Source: an uncultured Clostridia bacterium (GTDB lineage: Bacteria; Bacillota; Clostridia; TANB77; CAG-508). From it: DNA of 64,000 nucleotides. Positions within the stretch are counted from its first letter, which is position 1; each line of letters opens with the position of its first letter. Where the stretch lies: contig CAKPPO010000006.1 in NCBI GenBank assembly GCA_934177725.1, positions 10,973-74,972 on the forward strand, read 5' to 3'. The notes beneath the pieces were generated by a model. It had not been told where the DNA came from. It saw nothing but the letters and a program-made list of their open reading frames with translations, and did no database searches. Position numbers and translations under genes: made by a program. Below, piece after piece: positions 34,471 to 42,362 of this stretch.

Positions 34471-34502
34471 AAAAATCACTTCATGTTTGAGGTGATTTTT
34501 AA
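34471..34502 (+). terminator. Terminator after the 174-residue gene
   Basis: AAAATCACTTCA pairs with TGAGGTGATTTT (one G-U/mismatch), followed by TTTAATAT. Confidence 0.8.
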
Positions 34503-34534
34503 TATATTTTATTAAATATTATAATGAAAATCAA

Positions 34535-35488
34535 TTATTCTTCTAACCAAACTTCATAAATTTTTTCATATCCATAGTATGCGTATATATATATACCTCC
34601 AACAGTATTTATTTCAGATATATCTAATACGAGATTTCTATTATTTTCTATATTAATATCAGTTGTTAGATAATTTCTTTCAGTGTAACAATATGAAGTA
34701 GAATCTTTAAATTCTATAGCTTGACCAGCATTAAATTTACTGCAATCTATAGAATTATTACTATTAACAATTATTTGACCTGCAAAAAAAGAAAAATGAG
34801 CTGTTTTATTAGTTTTACATATTTTAGATTTTATACATAATTTATTATAATTTGCAATGTTTATATTTTTATTAATTGTATAAAAATAACCAGCTGCATT
34901 GGTTGGAGTAGAATTAAGAAACAAATAATTACTTTCTTTAGAAAAAGAGGAATTTCTATTTTCTACTTTTGAAAAACTCCAACCACCAGAATTTTCAGTG
35001 TATTCATTGCCATCCTTATAAAGATATAACTTTTTTTTATTTTTTCCTGTTATTAATTTTCCGTTAACATAAGCTGTTTTACCTTCTAATATATCATCTT
35101 CTGTTGCAGTAGCATCTTTAGTTACTTCTTTTACAATACCTTTAATATTATCAGCAAATATTGCTGTTTCTGCTGTAGTATCAGGTCTTATGCCACCAGC
35201 CTCATCTATAGCATTAGCGATTGCGGTCTTAAATTCTGTCAATTTTGCAATAGCATCATAATTAGTTCCACCAGAACTTGTACCACTAGACTCTAATTGA
35301 GTATATAAGTCATTTAACTCTGTTTCTTCTTCGATTTTTGCAAGCTCTGTATTTTCTTTAGCTTTTTTGGCTATTGTTATAATTCCGTTATCACCTAAAA
35401 CTAGGTTAATGCTTATTCCTGATAAAATTATTAATACTATTATTGTTACTACCAACGCAACTAATGTTATACCTTTCTCTTTTTTCAT
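34535..35488 (-). CDS. Orphan type IV pilin-like / pseudopilin protein
   Basis: 317 residues from ATG 35488, with GGAGAACGAAAGAAA upstream. It begins MKKEKGITLVALVVTIIVLI, a prepilin-type leader and hydrophobic helix: a short basic leader, Gly, then ITLVA. The usual Glu at position +5 of the mature pilin is replaced by Ala. The helix is followed by NLVLGDNGIITIAKKAKENT, a motif common in clostridial pilin-like proteins. A Ser/Gly/Thr-rich linker then leads to a C-terminal beta-rich domain with paired aromatics (YLFLNSTPTNAAGYFYTINK) that looks like a carbohydrate- or protein-binding fold. No assembly genes (PilB, PilC, prepilin peptidase) are in the window. It has its own promoter. Confidence 0.75.
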   Translation of the reverse strand: MKKEKGITLVALVVTIIVLIILSGISINLVLGDNGIITIAKKAKENTELAKIEEETELNDLYTQLESSGTSSGGTNYDAIAKLTEFKTAIANAIDEAGGIRPDTTAETAIFADNIKGIVKEVTKDATATEDDILEGKTAYVNGKLITGKNKKKLYLYKDGNEYTENSGGWSFSKVENRNSSFSKESNYLFLNSTPTNAAGYFYTINKNINIANYNKLCIKSKICKTNKTAHFSFFAGQIIVNSNNSIDCSKFNAGQAIEFKDSTSYCYTERNYLTTDINIENNRNLVLDISEINTVGGIYIYAYYGYEKIYEVWLEE

Positions 35489-35583
35489 TTTCTTTCGTTC
35501 TCCTTTTTTACATTTTTTCCAAATTTTATAAAAATATAAAAACAAAATAGTATTATGTTTATAAGTTGTTACTATTTTTTATA

Positions 35584-35612
35584 ATTTTAGCAGTACAATT
35601 TTTTTAAGTCAA
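35584..35612 (-). promoter_or_regulatory. Promoter of the pilin-like gene
   Basis: On the minus strand TTGACT (35607-35612), 17 nt, TAAAAT (35584-35589). Confidence 0.7.
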
Positions 35613-35649
35613 TAGTTAATATTAAGAAAAAATATAATTTTAAATATTT

Positions 35650-35678
35650 TTGACAGATAGAATATAAATGTATATAAT
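35650..35678 (+). promoter_or_regulatory. Promoter of the UDP-sugar pyrophosphorylase/phosphoglucomutase operon
   Basis: TTGACA (35650-35655), 17 nt, TATAAT (35673-35678): full consensus, 31 nt upstream of the first ATG. Confidence 0.9.
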
Positions 35679-35709
35679 AGGGATACTAAAATGAAAATGG
35701 GAGGAAATT

Positions 35710-36942
35710 ATGATAGAAAATTTTGAACAAACGAAGAAAATATTAAAATGTCAGAAGCAAGAACAAATATTAGAGTATCCAATAAGAAATAAAGAAGAGT
35801 TTGCAAATGAAGTTTTAAAAATTAATTTTGAACAATTAAATAAATTATATGATAAAGCAATAAAAAACGAAAAAGTGGAAAATAGTAAAATTGAACCTAT
35901 TCCATATATAGAAAAAGATAAGTTAAGTGAAGAAGAAAAAGAACATTATAAAAAAATAGGTGAAAATATAATAAGAAATAATGAGTATGCAGTAGTAACA
36001 ATGGCAGGAGGTCAAGGTAGTAGACTAGGTCATGATGGACCAAAAGGTACTTTTGATTTTGGATTAGAAAATCATAAAAGTATTTTTGAAGTATTATGTG
36101 ATAGATTAAAAGAAGCTTATAATAAATATAATGTTTATATCCCATGGTATATAATGACTAGTAGACAAAACAATGAAGAAACAATTAATTTCTTTGAAAA
36201 AAATAATTATTTTGGCTACTCAAAAGAAAATGTCTATTTTTTTAAACAAGGTGAATTGCCAGTATTAAATGATCAAGGAAAATTAATGTTAAATAAGGAA
36301 GGAAATATAAATACTGCAGCAGATGGACATGGTGGAATTTTTGTTTCTATGGAAAAAGAAAAAATAACAGAAAATATGAAACAAAGAGGAATTAAATGGG
36401 TATTTATAGGTCCAGTAGATAATGTTCTAATAAAAATGGTAGATCCAATTTTTATAGGAATATGTCAAGATAAAAATATGTTAGCAGGTGGAAAAAGCAT
36501 AATAAAAGCATATCCAGAAGAAAGAGTAGGAGTATTTTGTAAAAAAGACGGAAAACCGGATGTAATAGAATATACTGAAATTTCAAAAGAAATGGCAGAA
36601 ATGAAAAATGACAAAGGAGAATTAGTTTATGCAGAATCTCACATAAATTGTAATGTGTTTAACATTGATATAATTGAGAAGATAAGCAAAAATAAATTAC
36701 CATATCATAGTGCTCATAAAAAAATAGAATATTTAAATAAAGAAGGACAAGTAGTAAAACCAGAAGAACCAAATGCTTATAAATTTGAAGCTTTCATATT
36801 TGATGCATTTAAGATGTTAGATGAAATGACAATATTTAGAGTAAAAAGAGAAGAAGAATTTGCTCCAATAAAAAATGCAGAAGGAAAAGATAGTCCTGAA
36901 ACAGCATTAGAATTATATAAAAATTTTTATAGTAATAGATAG
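35710..36942 (+). CDS. UDPGP-family UDP-sugar pyrophosphorylase
   Basis: 410 residues of the eukaryote-like UDPGP family (UAP1/AGX type), not the short bacterial GalU. The nucleotide-binding loop AVVTMAGGQGSRLGHDGPKG near residue 97 is diagnostic. It is followed by WYIMTSRQNNEETINFFEKN, VYFFKQGELPVLNDQGKLML and the substrate motif ADGHGGIFVSM. It should form a UDP-sugar (UDP-GlcNAc or UDP-glucose) from UTP and the sugar 1-phosphate. The adjacent phosphohexomutase makes the 1-phosphate substrate, so the pair probably supplies UDP-sugars for envelope polymers. AATGGGAGGAAATT precedes the ATG. Confidence 0.9.
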   Translation: MIENFEQTKKILKCQKQEQILEYPIRNKEEFANEVLKINFEQLNKLYDKAIKNEKVENSKIEPIPYIEKDKLSEEEKEHYKKIGENIIRNNEYAVVTMAGGQGSRLGHDGPKGTFDFGLENHKSIFEVLCDRLKEAYNKYNVYIPWYIMTSRQNNEETINFFEKNNYFGYSKENVYFFKQGELPVLNDQGKLMLNKEGNINTAADGHGGIFVSMEKEKITENMKQRGIKWVFIGPVDNVLIKMVDPIFIGICQDKNMLAGGKSIIKAYPEERVGVFCKKDGKPDVIEYTEISKEMAEMKNDKGELVYAESHINCNVFNIDIIEKISKNKLPYHSAHKKIEYLNKEGQVVKPEEPNAYKFEAFIFDAFKMLDEMTIFRVKREEEFAPIKNAEGKDSPETALELYKNFYSNR

Positions 36943-36980
36943 GAGGAATTAATTAATTTAATAATTCATTAAATTAATTA
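36941..36980 (+). promoter_or_regulatory. Shine-Dalgarno sequence followed by a 13-bp hairpin before the mutase start codon
   Basis: AGGAGG (36941-36946) is the only good ribosome binding site before the ATG at 36991, 44 nt away. Between them TAATTAATTTAAT (36950-36962) pairs perfectly with ATTAAATTAATTA (36968-36980). If folded, the unpaired distance becomes 3 + 10 nt, within a workable range. The hairpin may therefore bridge or gate translation. Confidence 0.55.
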
Positions 36981-36990
36981 TAGTAGAAAA

Positions 36991-38691
36991 ATGAGTTATA
37001 AAGAAAATTATAAAGATTGGTGTGAAAGTTCAATTTTTGATGAAGAAACAAAAAAAGAGTTGTTAGAAATATCAAATATCGAAAAAGAAATAGAAGATAG
37101 ATTTTATAAAGAGTTAGAATTTGGAACAGCAGGATTAAGAGGAATAATGGGTGCAGGCTTAAACAGAATGAATAAATATACTGTAGGTAAAGCAACTCAA
37201 GGATTAGCAAATTTTATAAAAAGTAAAAATGGTGAGGAAAGAGGAGTTGCAATTTCATATGATTCAAGAAATAATTCGAAAGAATTTAGTGAAATTGCAG
37301 CGCTATGTTTAAACGCAAATGGAATAAAATCATATGTATTTGATAGATTATCACCAGTTCCAGAGTTATCTTTTGCTGTAAGAAAATTAAATTGTATAGC
37401 AGGAATAATGATAACAGCAAGTCATAATCCACCAAAATACAATGGATATAAAGTATATGGAGAAGATGGTGCTCAAATAGTTTCTCCTATTGATAAAGAA
37501 ATAATGCAAGAAGTAAAAAATATTAAAGATTTTGGTGAAGTAAAACAAATTTCCAAAGAAGAAGCAATAAAAGAAAATCTTTATAATGTTATTGGAGAAG
37601 AAATACACACTTTATACATAGAAGAAGTAAAAAAATTATTATTAAATAAAGAAGCAATAAGAAAACAAGAAAATTTGAGTATTGTATATACACCACTACA
37701 TGGAACAGGAAATATTCCAGTACAAAGTGTTTTAAAAGAAATAGGTTTTAAAAATGTTCATATTGTTAAAGAACAAGAAATGCCAGATGGAAATTTTCCA
37801 ACAGTAGATTATCCAAATCCAGAAGATAAAAAAGCATTTAAATTAGCTTTAGAATTAGCTAAAAAAGTGGAAGCAGAAATTGTGTTAGCAACAGATCCAG
37901 ATGCAGATAGATTGGGTGTGTTTGTAAAAAATGAAAATGAATATATTCCTTTAACAGGAAATATGTCAGCTCTTTTAATACTAGAATATATTTTATCTCA
38001 AAAGAGTGAAAGAAATATGTTGCCAAAAAATTCAATTGTTGTAAAAAGTATAGTTTCTTCAACAATGGTAAAACCAATGGTAGATTTTTATAATGTAAAA
38101 TTAGAAGAAGTATTAACAGGTTTTAAATACATTGGGGAAAAAATTAAAAAATATGAAGAAGATAAGGATTATAATTTTATTTTTGGGTATGAAGAAAGTT
38201 ATGGATGTTTAGCAGGAACTTATGCGAGAGATAAAGATGGTATTGCAGCAGTAGCTCTTTTATGCGAAGCGACAGCCTATTATAAAGAAAATGGAATTTC
38301 TTTATGGGAACAAATGCAAAATATTTATAAAAAATATGGATTTTATAAAGAGGGAGTTAAACAAATTACATTAGAAGGAATAGATGGGGCAGATAAAATA
38401 AAAAATATAATGTCTAATTTAAGAGAAAACGCACCAAAGAAATTTGGAAATTTCCAAGTAGAAAAAATTAGAGATTACGAAAATCAAACTATTTTGGATT
38501 TAAAAATAAATACAATAGAAAAAATAGATATGCCAAAATCTAATGTTTTATATTATGTACTTTCAAATGATGCATGGCTTGCAGTTAGACCTTCAGGAAC
38601 AGAACCTAAAATTAAATATTATATAGGAGTTAAAGGTAATTCACAAGAAGAAGCGGATAAAATGTTAGAAGAATTAGGAAATAATATATAA
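36991..38691 (+). CDS. pgcA: Phosphoglucomutase/phosphomannomutase (alpha-D-phosphohexomutase, PgcA-like)
   Basis: 566 residues in the four-domain phosphohexomutase layout. The FGTAGLRGIMGAGLNRMNKY start is followed by the phosphoserine loop ITASHNPPKYNGYKVYGEDG, metal loop ATDPDADRLGVFV, sugar-binding GYEESYGCLAG and phosphate-binding RPSGTEPKIKYYIGV. It interconverts hexose 6- and 1-phosphates. Length and motifs match the Firmicute PgcA group. It is co-transcribed with the upstream pyrophosphorylase. A strong terminator follows. Confidence 0.95.
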   Translation: MSYKENYKDWCESSIFDEETKKELLEISNIEKEIEDRFYKELEFGTAGLRGIMGAGLNRMNKYTVGKATQGLANFIKSKNGEERGVAISYDSRNNSKEFSEIAALCLNANGIKSYVFDRLSPVPELSFAVRKLNCIAGIMITASHNPPKYNGYKVYGEDGAQIVSPIDKEIMQEVKNIKDFGEVKQISKEEAIKENLYNVIGEEIHTLYIEEVKKLLLNKEAIRKQENLSIVYTPLHGTGNIPVQSVLKEIGFKNVHIVKEQEMPDGNFPTVDYPNPEDKKAFKLALELAKKVEAEIVLATDPDADRLGVFVKNENEYIPLTGNMSALLILEYILSQKSERNMLPKNSIVVKSIVSSTMVKPMVDFYNVKLEEVLTGFKYIGEKIKKYEEDKDYNFIFGYEESYGCLAGTYARDKDGIAAVALLCEATAYYKENGISLWEQMQNIYKKYGFYKEGVKQITLEGIDGADKIKNIMSNLRENAPKKFGNFQVEKIRDYENQTILDLKINTIEKIDMPKSNVLYYVLSNDAWLAVRPSGTEPKIKYYIGVKGNSQEEADKMLEELGNNI

Positions 38692-38701
38692 AATAAATAT
38701 G

Positions 38702-38760
38702 GCGAGCCTTAGATTTTCTTAAAATTTTCATTTGATAGAAAATCTTAGGCTCGCTTTTTT
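38702..38760 (+). terminator. Long-stem terminator after the phosphohexomutase
   Basis: GCGAGCCTTAGATTTTCT pairs with AGAAAATCTTAGGCTCGC (one mismatch), followed by T6. Confidence 0.92.
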
Positions 38761-38772
38761 ATTTTAAAAATA

Positions 38773-38802
38773 TTGACAAAGTGATATTAAATATGATACT
38801 AT
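38773..38802 (+). promoter_or_regulatory. Probable hicAB promoter
   Basis: TTGACA (38773-38778) with TACTAT (38797-38802) 18 nt downstream. A TATAAT at 38800-38805 is 21 nt away and is a less usual alternative. It is 50 nt upstream of hicA. Confidence 0.5.
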
Positions 38803-38851
38803 AATTATAGTCTTTTAGAGGCATCTAATTCTTACGAAAGGAGGAATAAGA

Positions 38852-39080
38852 ATGCCGGATATCAACAAGATTGTACAAAAGATGAAAAGACAGCCAAATG
38901 GAATAAGATTTCAAGAATTGGCAAAAGTATTAGAATATAATGGATATACAATGAAATCAAAGAGACGGAACATCTCATAGGAATTTTATAAACGCAGCAG
39001 GAGATGTTATCACGATTAAGGAAGACAACCCTCTAAAAGCTGTTTATGTGAAAGATGTACTTAAAAGAATAGGCGAATAA
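38852..39080 (+). pseudogene. hicA: HicA-family toxin, interrupted by a one-base insertion
   Basis: The first frame starts MPDINKIVQKMKRQPNGIRF with AAAGGAGGAATAAGA as RBS and stops at TAG 38978-38980. Removing one base near 38966-38968 (the C, or a G, of CGG) restores a complete HicA-like protein of about 75 residues, continuing GTSHRNFINAAGDVITIKED then NPLKAVYVKDVLKRIGE. The SH motif contains the catalytic His of HicA mRNA interferases. As written, the toxin would be truncated before that His, while the antitoxin gene downstream is intact. Either the toxin is inactivated or the base is an assembly error. Confidence 0.85.
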
Positions 39081-39137
39081 AAGTCTATTCTTTGAGTATA
39101 ATTATTAATAAATAAAAGGAATAAGGAGGTACCTTTT

Positions 39138-39485
39138 ATGAAAAAAGTAAAAGACTATATGAAGTTACCATATAATTATATTATTCAACATGTAGAAGAT
39201 GAAAGTGGAAAGTACTATTATGCAAAAGTATTAGAACTAGATGGATGCCAAAGTACAGGTGAAACATTTGAAGAAGCATATAATAATTTAAAAGAGGCTA
39301 TGGAAGGATGGATAGAGACAAAAATAGAAAATGGTTTTGAAATTCCAATGCCAGTAGGATACGAAGATTTTAGTGGAAAATTTATAGTGAGGATACCAAA
39401 GTCATTACATTATAAATTAACTATAGAAGCAAAACAAGAAGGAATATCATTAAATCAATATGCATTATATAAATTGAGTCATTAG
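39138..39485 (+). CDS. hicB: HicB-family antitoxin
   Basis: 115 residues. The N-terminal partly degraded RNase H-like HicB domain reads YYYAKVLELDGCQSTGETFE and EAYNNLKEAMEGWIETKIEN. The C-terminal DNA-binding part FIVRIPKSLHYKLTIEAKQE then GISLNQYALYKL is of ribbon-helix-helix type. HicB neutralises HicA and represses its own operon. AAGGAGGTACCTTTT precedes the ATG. It lies 57 nt after the hicA remnant and ends in a strong hairpin. Confidence 0.93.
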   Translation: MKKVKDYMKLPYNYIIQHVEDESGKYYYAKVLELDGCQSTGETFEEAYNNLKEAMEGWIETKIENGFEIPMPVGYEDFSGKFIVRIPKSLHYKLTIEAKQEGISLNQYALYKLSH

Positions 39486-39504
39486 GCTTTCACATAAAAT
39501 ATAA

Positions 39505-39544
39505 GTAGAAAGTAGTTTATCAAAACTGATAAACTACTTTCTAC
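39505..39544. terminator. Terminator between hicB and the ttcA-like gene
   Basis: GTAGAAAGTAGTTTATCA pairs perfectly with TGATAAACTACTTTCTAC around AAAAC. It sits between convergent genes and probably serves both, although the T-runs are weak. Confidence 0.7.
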
Positions 39545-40254
39545 TATTCATGCCATCCTTTTAAATGATTTCTTTTAATAACTCCAAGTAAATTTGCTCT
39601 ACACATAGGGATATCCATATTTAAATTATTTAATAAATTTTTCATATATTCTCTTTTTGAAACACCATCCATAGGACAAGCCTTTTTCATTACCTCGATA
39701 TTCTCTCTTTTAACAAATTTTCTAATTTCCTTTTCTGGTGTATAAATTAAAGGTCTAATAACTGTTATTTTAGATCTATCCATATAAGATGTAGGTCCAA
39801 ATGTAGAGAAAGATCCAGTTAATAACAAATTCATTAAAAATGTTTCTAATGCATCATCTTCATTATGGCCTAAAGCAATTTTATTACAACCTTCTCTAAC
39901 TGCAACTGAATTTAAAATACCTCTTCTAATATTTGCACATAAAGAACAAGGTCTTTTTTCTTCTCTTATATCAAATACAATTTGCTTAATATCGCTGTTT
40001 TCTATAATTAATGGAACACCAATATCATCACATACTTTTTGTAAAAAATCACAATTAAAAAATTCAAATCCAGGATTTACACTAACTGCAATTATCTCAA
40101 AGTCTTTATCAAAATAAGTTTGAAGTTGTTTTAATCCCATAAGCATTGTTATTGAATCTTTTCCACCAGATAAGCATACAGCAATTTTATCGCCATCTTG
40201 AATCATATCATACGCACGGATTGCTTTTCTAATATAACTTAATATCTTTTGCAT
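39544..40254 (-). CDS. TtcA-like tRNA thiolase (PP-loop ATPase)
   Basis: 236 residues. The PP-loop KIAVCLSGGKDSITMLMGLK is near residue 23. Cys motif CSLCANIRRGIL (CxxC) and a third Cys in KKACPMDGVSKREYM match the TtcA iron-sulfur cluster ligands. LGHNEDDALETFLMNLLLTG is a second family signature. TtcA makes 2-thiocytidine-32 in tRNA. Firmicute members are often annotated only as TtcA/TilS-like, so the exact tRNA position is not certain. AAGGAGAGGAAAATTATT precedes the ATG. It is divergent from the tRNA-Arg and tadA. Confidence 0.88.
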   Translation of the reverse strand: MQKILSYIRKAIRAYDMIQDGDKIAVCLSGGKDSITMLMGLKQLQTYFDKDFEIIAVSVNPGFEFFNCDFLQKVCDDIGVPLIIENSDIKQIVFDIREEKRPCSLCANIRRGILNSVAVREGCNKIALGHNEDDALETFLMNLLLTGSFSTFGPTSYMDRSKITVIRPLIYTPEKEIRKFVKRENIEVMKKACPMDGVSKREYMKNLLNNLNMDIPMCRANLLGVIKRNHLKGWHE

Positions 40255-40402
40255 AATAATTTTCCTCTCCTTACTTTATTTAAAAGTGCATATATTAATA
40301 AAAATAAATTATTTTTTCCTAAAAACAGAACAATTATAACACAAAAATAGTAAAAATCCAATTGCTTTTTTAAATAAATTATAGTAAAATAGTAAAGTAA
40401 AT

Positions 40403-40479
40403 GTTCCAGTAGCTCAGTAGGATAGAGCGACAGTTTCCTAAACTGCAGGTCGGGGGTTCGATTCCCTTCTGGAACACCA
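40403..40479 (+). tRNA. tRNA-Arg (anticodon CCT)
   Basis: 77 nt including CCA. The acceptor stem GTTCCAG/CTGGAAC, D arm GCTCAGTAGGATAGAGC, anticodon loop TTCCTAA (CCT) and T arm GGGGGTTCGATTCCCTT are all present. It reads AGG codons. Confidence 0.96.
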
Positions 40480-40530
40480 TTTTTATGTAGTAGGAATTTC
40501 TATTTTATTTGGCTTAAATGGAGGTAACAT

Positions 40531-40986
40531 ATGCCAGAAAAATTTATGAAAGAAGCTATAAAAGAGGCAAAAAAAGCATATGAAAAAGATGAGGTGCCAG
40601 TAGGAGCAGTAATTGTAAAAGACGGAAAAATAATAGCAAGAGCACATAATTTAAAAGAAAAAAAAATAGATACAACATGTCATGCCGAAATTTTAGCAAT
40701 AAAAAAAGCAAGTAAAAAATTAAATAGTTGGCGTTTAGAAAATTGCGAAATGTATGTAACACTAGAACCTTGTTCTATGTGTGCAGGTGCGTTAATTCAA
40801 TCCAGAATAAAAAAAGTATATATAGGTACTATGGATTATAAAACTGGGGCATGTGGAAGTGTTTTTAATTTATTAGAAGATTATACTTTTAATCATAAAG
40901 TAGAATGTGAAACAGGAATTTTAAAAGAAGAGTGTGAAAAAATTTTACAAGATTTTTTTAAAGAATTAAGAAAAAAGAAAAAATAA
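40531..40986 (+). CDS. tadA: tRNA-specific adenosine deaminase TadA
   Basis: 151 residues. Zinc-binding cytidine-deaminase motifs are CHAEILAIKKA (the HAE catalytic Glu) and EPCSMCAGALIQSRIKKVYI (PCxxC). GACGSVFNLLEDYTFNHKVE and a basic C-terminus complete it. TadA converts A34 to inosine in tRNA-Arg(ACG). Its position directly after a tRNA-Arg gene is notable but common. AATGGAGGTAACAT precedes the ATG. Confidence 0.96.
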   Translation: MPEKFMKEAIKEAKKAYEKDEVPVGAVIVKDGKIIARAHNLKEKKIDTTCHAEILAIKKASKKLNSWRLENCEMYVTLEPCSMCAGALIQSRIKKVYIGTMDYKTGACGSVFNLLEDYTFNHKVECETGILKEECEKILQDFFKELRKKKK

Positions 40987-41027
40987 TATATCATAAGTGG
41001 ACAACTTATGAATATATATAAATAAAA

Positions 41028-41052
41028 AACAGCTCTATTAATAGAGCTGTTT
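41028..41052 (-). terminator. Terminator of the 46-residue basic protein gene
   Basis: AACAGCTCTAT (41028-41038) pairs with ATAGAGCTGTT (41041-41051). On the minus strand TTTTTATTTATA follows the stem. Confidence 0.8.
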
Positions 41053-41059
41053 GGAGGAC

Positions 41060-41200
41060 TTATACTGTTCTTCTCCATTTACGTTTCTGCTTTTCAGCTA
41101 CATAAGTATTTTGCCGTTTAGTATCAACTATTCTTTTATTAGAGATAGGTGAAATAGGTAAAAATGGATTAACAGGGTGTCTACGCATTTGTCTATTCAT
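41060..41200 (-). CDS. Small basic protein, 46 residues, unrecognised
   Basis: A leftward frame between tadA and the next gene: MNRQMRRHPVNPFLPISPIS, then NKRIVDTKRQNTYVAEKQKR and KWRRTV. It has a perfect AGGAGG 7 nt upstream of the ATG and a hairpin terminator right after the stop, which is strong evidence of expression. The product is very basic (many Arg/Lys), with a Pro-rich NPFLPISPIS centre and no hydrophobic helix, suggesting nucleic-acid or ribosome binding. I recognise no family. Confidence 0.65.
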   Translation of the reverse strand: MNRQMRRHPVNPFLPISPISNKRIVDTKRQNTYVAEKQKRKWRRTV

Positions 41201-41286
41201 ACAAATACCTCCTAAATATTTTTAAGCATTATAACACCTATTTGTATGAAAGGCAATAAAACTAAAGAAAATGTGAGGTAATTAAT

Positions 41287-42039
41287 TTGGGAGAAAATAG
41301 AAAAAAGGAAATAATAAAAGCTTTTATTGCTATAACATGTATTATATTAGTTATAATAGTAGTAGCTTTAATTAATTTTAAATACAATGTTGAGGGTGAA
41401 ACAAATATGCCTTTTACACTTTCAAAAATAACAATTGTTAGCACAGCAGAAGGTGTTGAAAATGAAGGAACAGAAGAAAAATGGAATTTATCAATTTTTC
41501 AAAATAATGATGTATACTTTTCAATAGAAAAAAATGAAAATAATAAAGAAGATGAAATAATACAAAGTATTTCAATAGAAAATATACAAGTAACAAAAGC
41601 ACCAAATATTGGAGAAATTAAAACATATATGCCAAATAGCTCAGAAGGAAGAACTTTTGCAATGAAAGATGAATATGTAGTTCCAGAAGGAAAATTAACA
41701 TTTAAAGGAGCTAGCAAAAGTAATTCTAAAACATTAGAAATAGGAAACCAAGGGGGAACAGCAGTAGTAAGGTTTGCAAACACAGGTCTTGGAAAATATA
41801 TTTCTGATGAAGATGAAGAAATAGTTCATAATGGTAGTTTAATTTCTAAAACAGAAGCAAAAGATGAAGACTTAGAATTTACAGTAACTTTTGATTTTAT
41901 AATAAATTTAAGAGATAAAAGTTATGTATCAAAAATTTCTTTAACAATGCCTTGTTCTGAAAATTTAATAGAAGAAGGTACTAGTAGCAAAGAAATAAAA
42001 GATAAGTTTGTTTTTAAAAGATTAGTAAATAAAGAATAG
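41287..42039 (+). CDS. Membrane-anchored hypothetical protein, 250 residues
   Basis: It starts at TTG with GTGAGGTAATTAAT upstream. An N-terminal transmembrane anchor (residues about 10-32, AFIAITCIILVIIVVALINF) is followed by an extracellular, beta-strand-rich region: NMPFTLSKITIVSTAEGVEN, WNLSIFQNNDVYFSIEKNEN and GGTAVVRFANTGLGKYI. It ends in a short tail, FVFKRLVNKE. No Cys or catalytic motif stands out. It lies between tadA and the SRP RNA. The layout suggests a surface-exposed or envelope protein; function unknown. Confidence 0.75.
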   Translation: MGENRKKEIIKAFIAITCIILVIIVVALINFKYNVEGETNMPFTLSKITIVSTAEGVENEGTEEKWNLSIFQNNDVYFSIEKNENNKEDEIIQSISIENIQVTKAPNIGEIKTYMPNSSEGRTFAMKDEYVVPEGKLTFKGASKSNSKTLEIGNQGGTAVVRFANTGLGKYISDEDEEIVHNGSLISKTEAKDEDLEFTVTFDFIINLRDKSYVSKISLTMPCSENLIEEGTSSKEIKDKFVFKRLVNKE

Positions 42040-42085
42040 TATTTTAAAATAAAAAGTACATAGTAGAAAATTAGATAAAAAACAC

Positions 42086-42114
42086 TTGTCAACAATGTAA
42101 AATAAGTATATAAT
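42086..42114 (+). promoter_or_regulatory. SRP RNA promoter
   Basis: TTGTCA (42086-42091), 17 nt, TATAAT (42109-42114). The predicted start is at about 42121, exactly where the RNA's closing helix begins. Confidence 0.85.
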
Positions 42115-42120
42115 ACAAAA

Positions 42121-42270
42121 GGTATAAGAATTAAATTCGTTTTTGTATGGAGGATATTCAATGTAAGCCTATGAATCTTGTCAGGTCCGGAAGGAAGCAG
42201 CAATAAGTAGTCACTTATGTGTGAAATATCTTCCATAGAGAAACGAAAATAAAAATTCTTATACCTTTTT
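42121..42270 (+). ncRNA. ffs: Signal recognition particle RNA (4.5S-like, small bacterial type)
   Basis: The invariant Ffh-binding and tetraloop region is visible: GTCAGGTCCGGAAGGAAGCA followed by GCAATAAG. The helix TATGGAGGATATT pairs with AATATCTTCCATA and is extended by TTCGTTT/AAACGAA. The outermost helix GGTATAAGAATT (42121-42132) pairs with AATTCTTATACC (42254-42265) and runs into TTTTT, so it doubles as the terminator. SRP RNA with Ffh targets membrane proteins. The order SRP RNA-dnaX-ebfC-recR is the same as in B. subtilis. Confidence 0.95.
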
Positions 42271-42362
42271 AAAAATTAAAACAGATGTGGTAGAATTTAG
42301 AATTTCTAAAAGTTTTGTTAAACAGAAATTCTTTGCTATAGTCTTTTATAGGGGTGAAAAAG

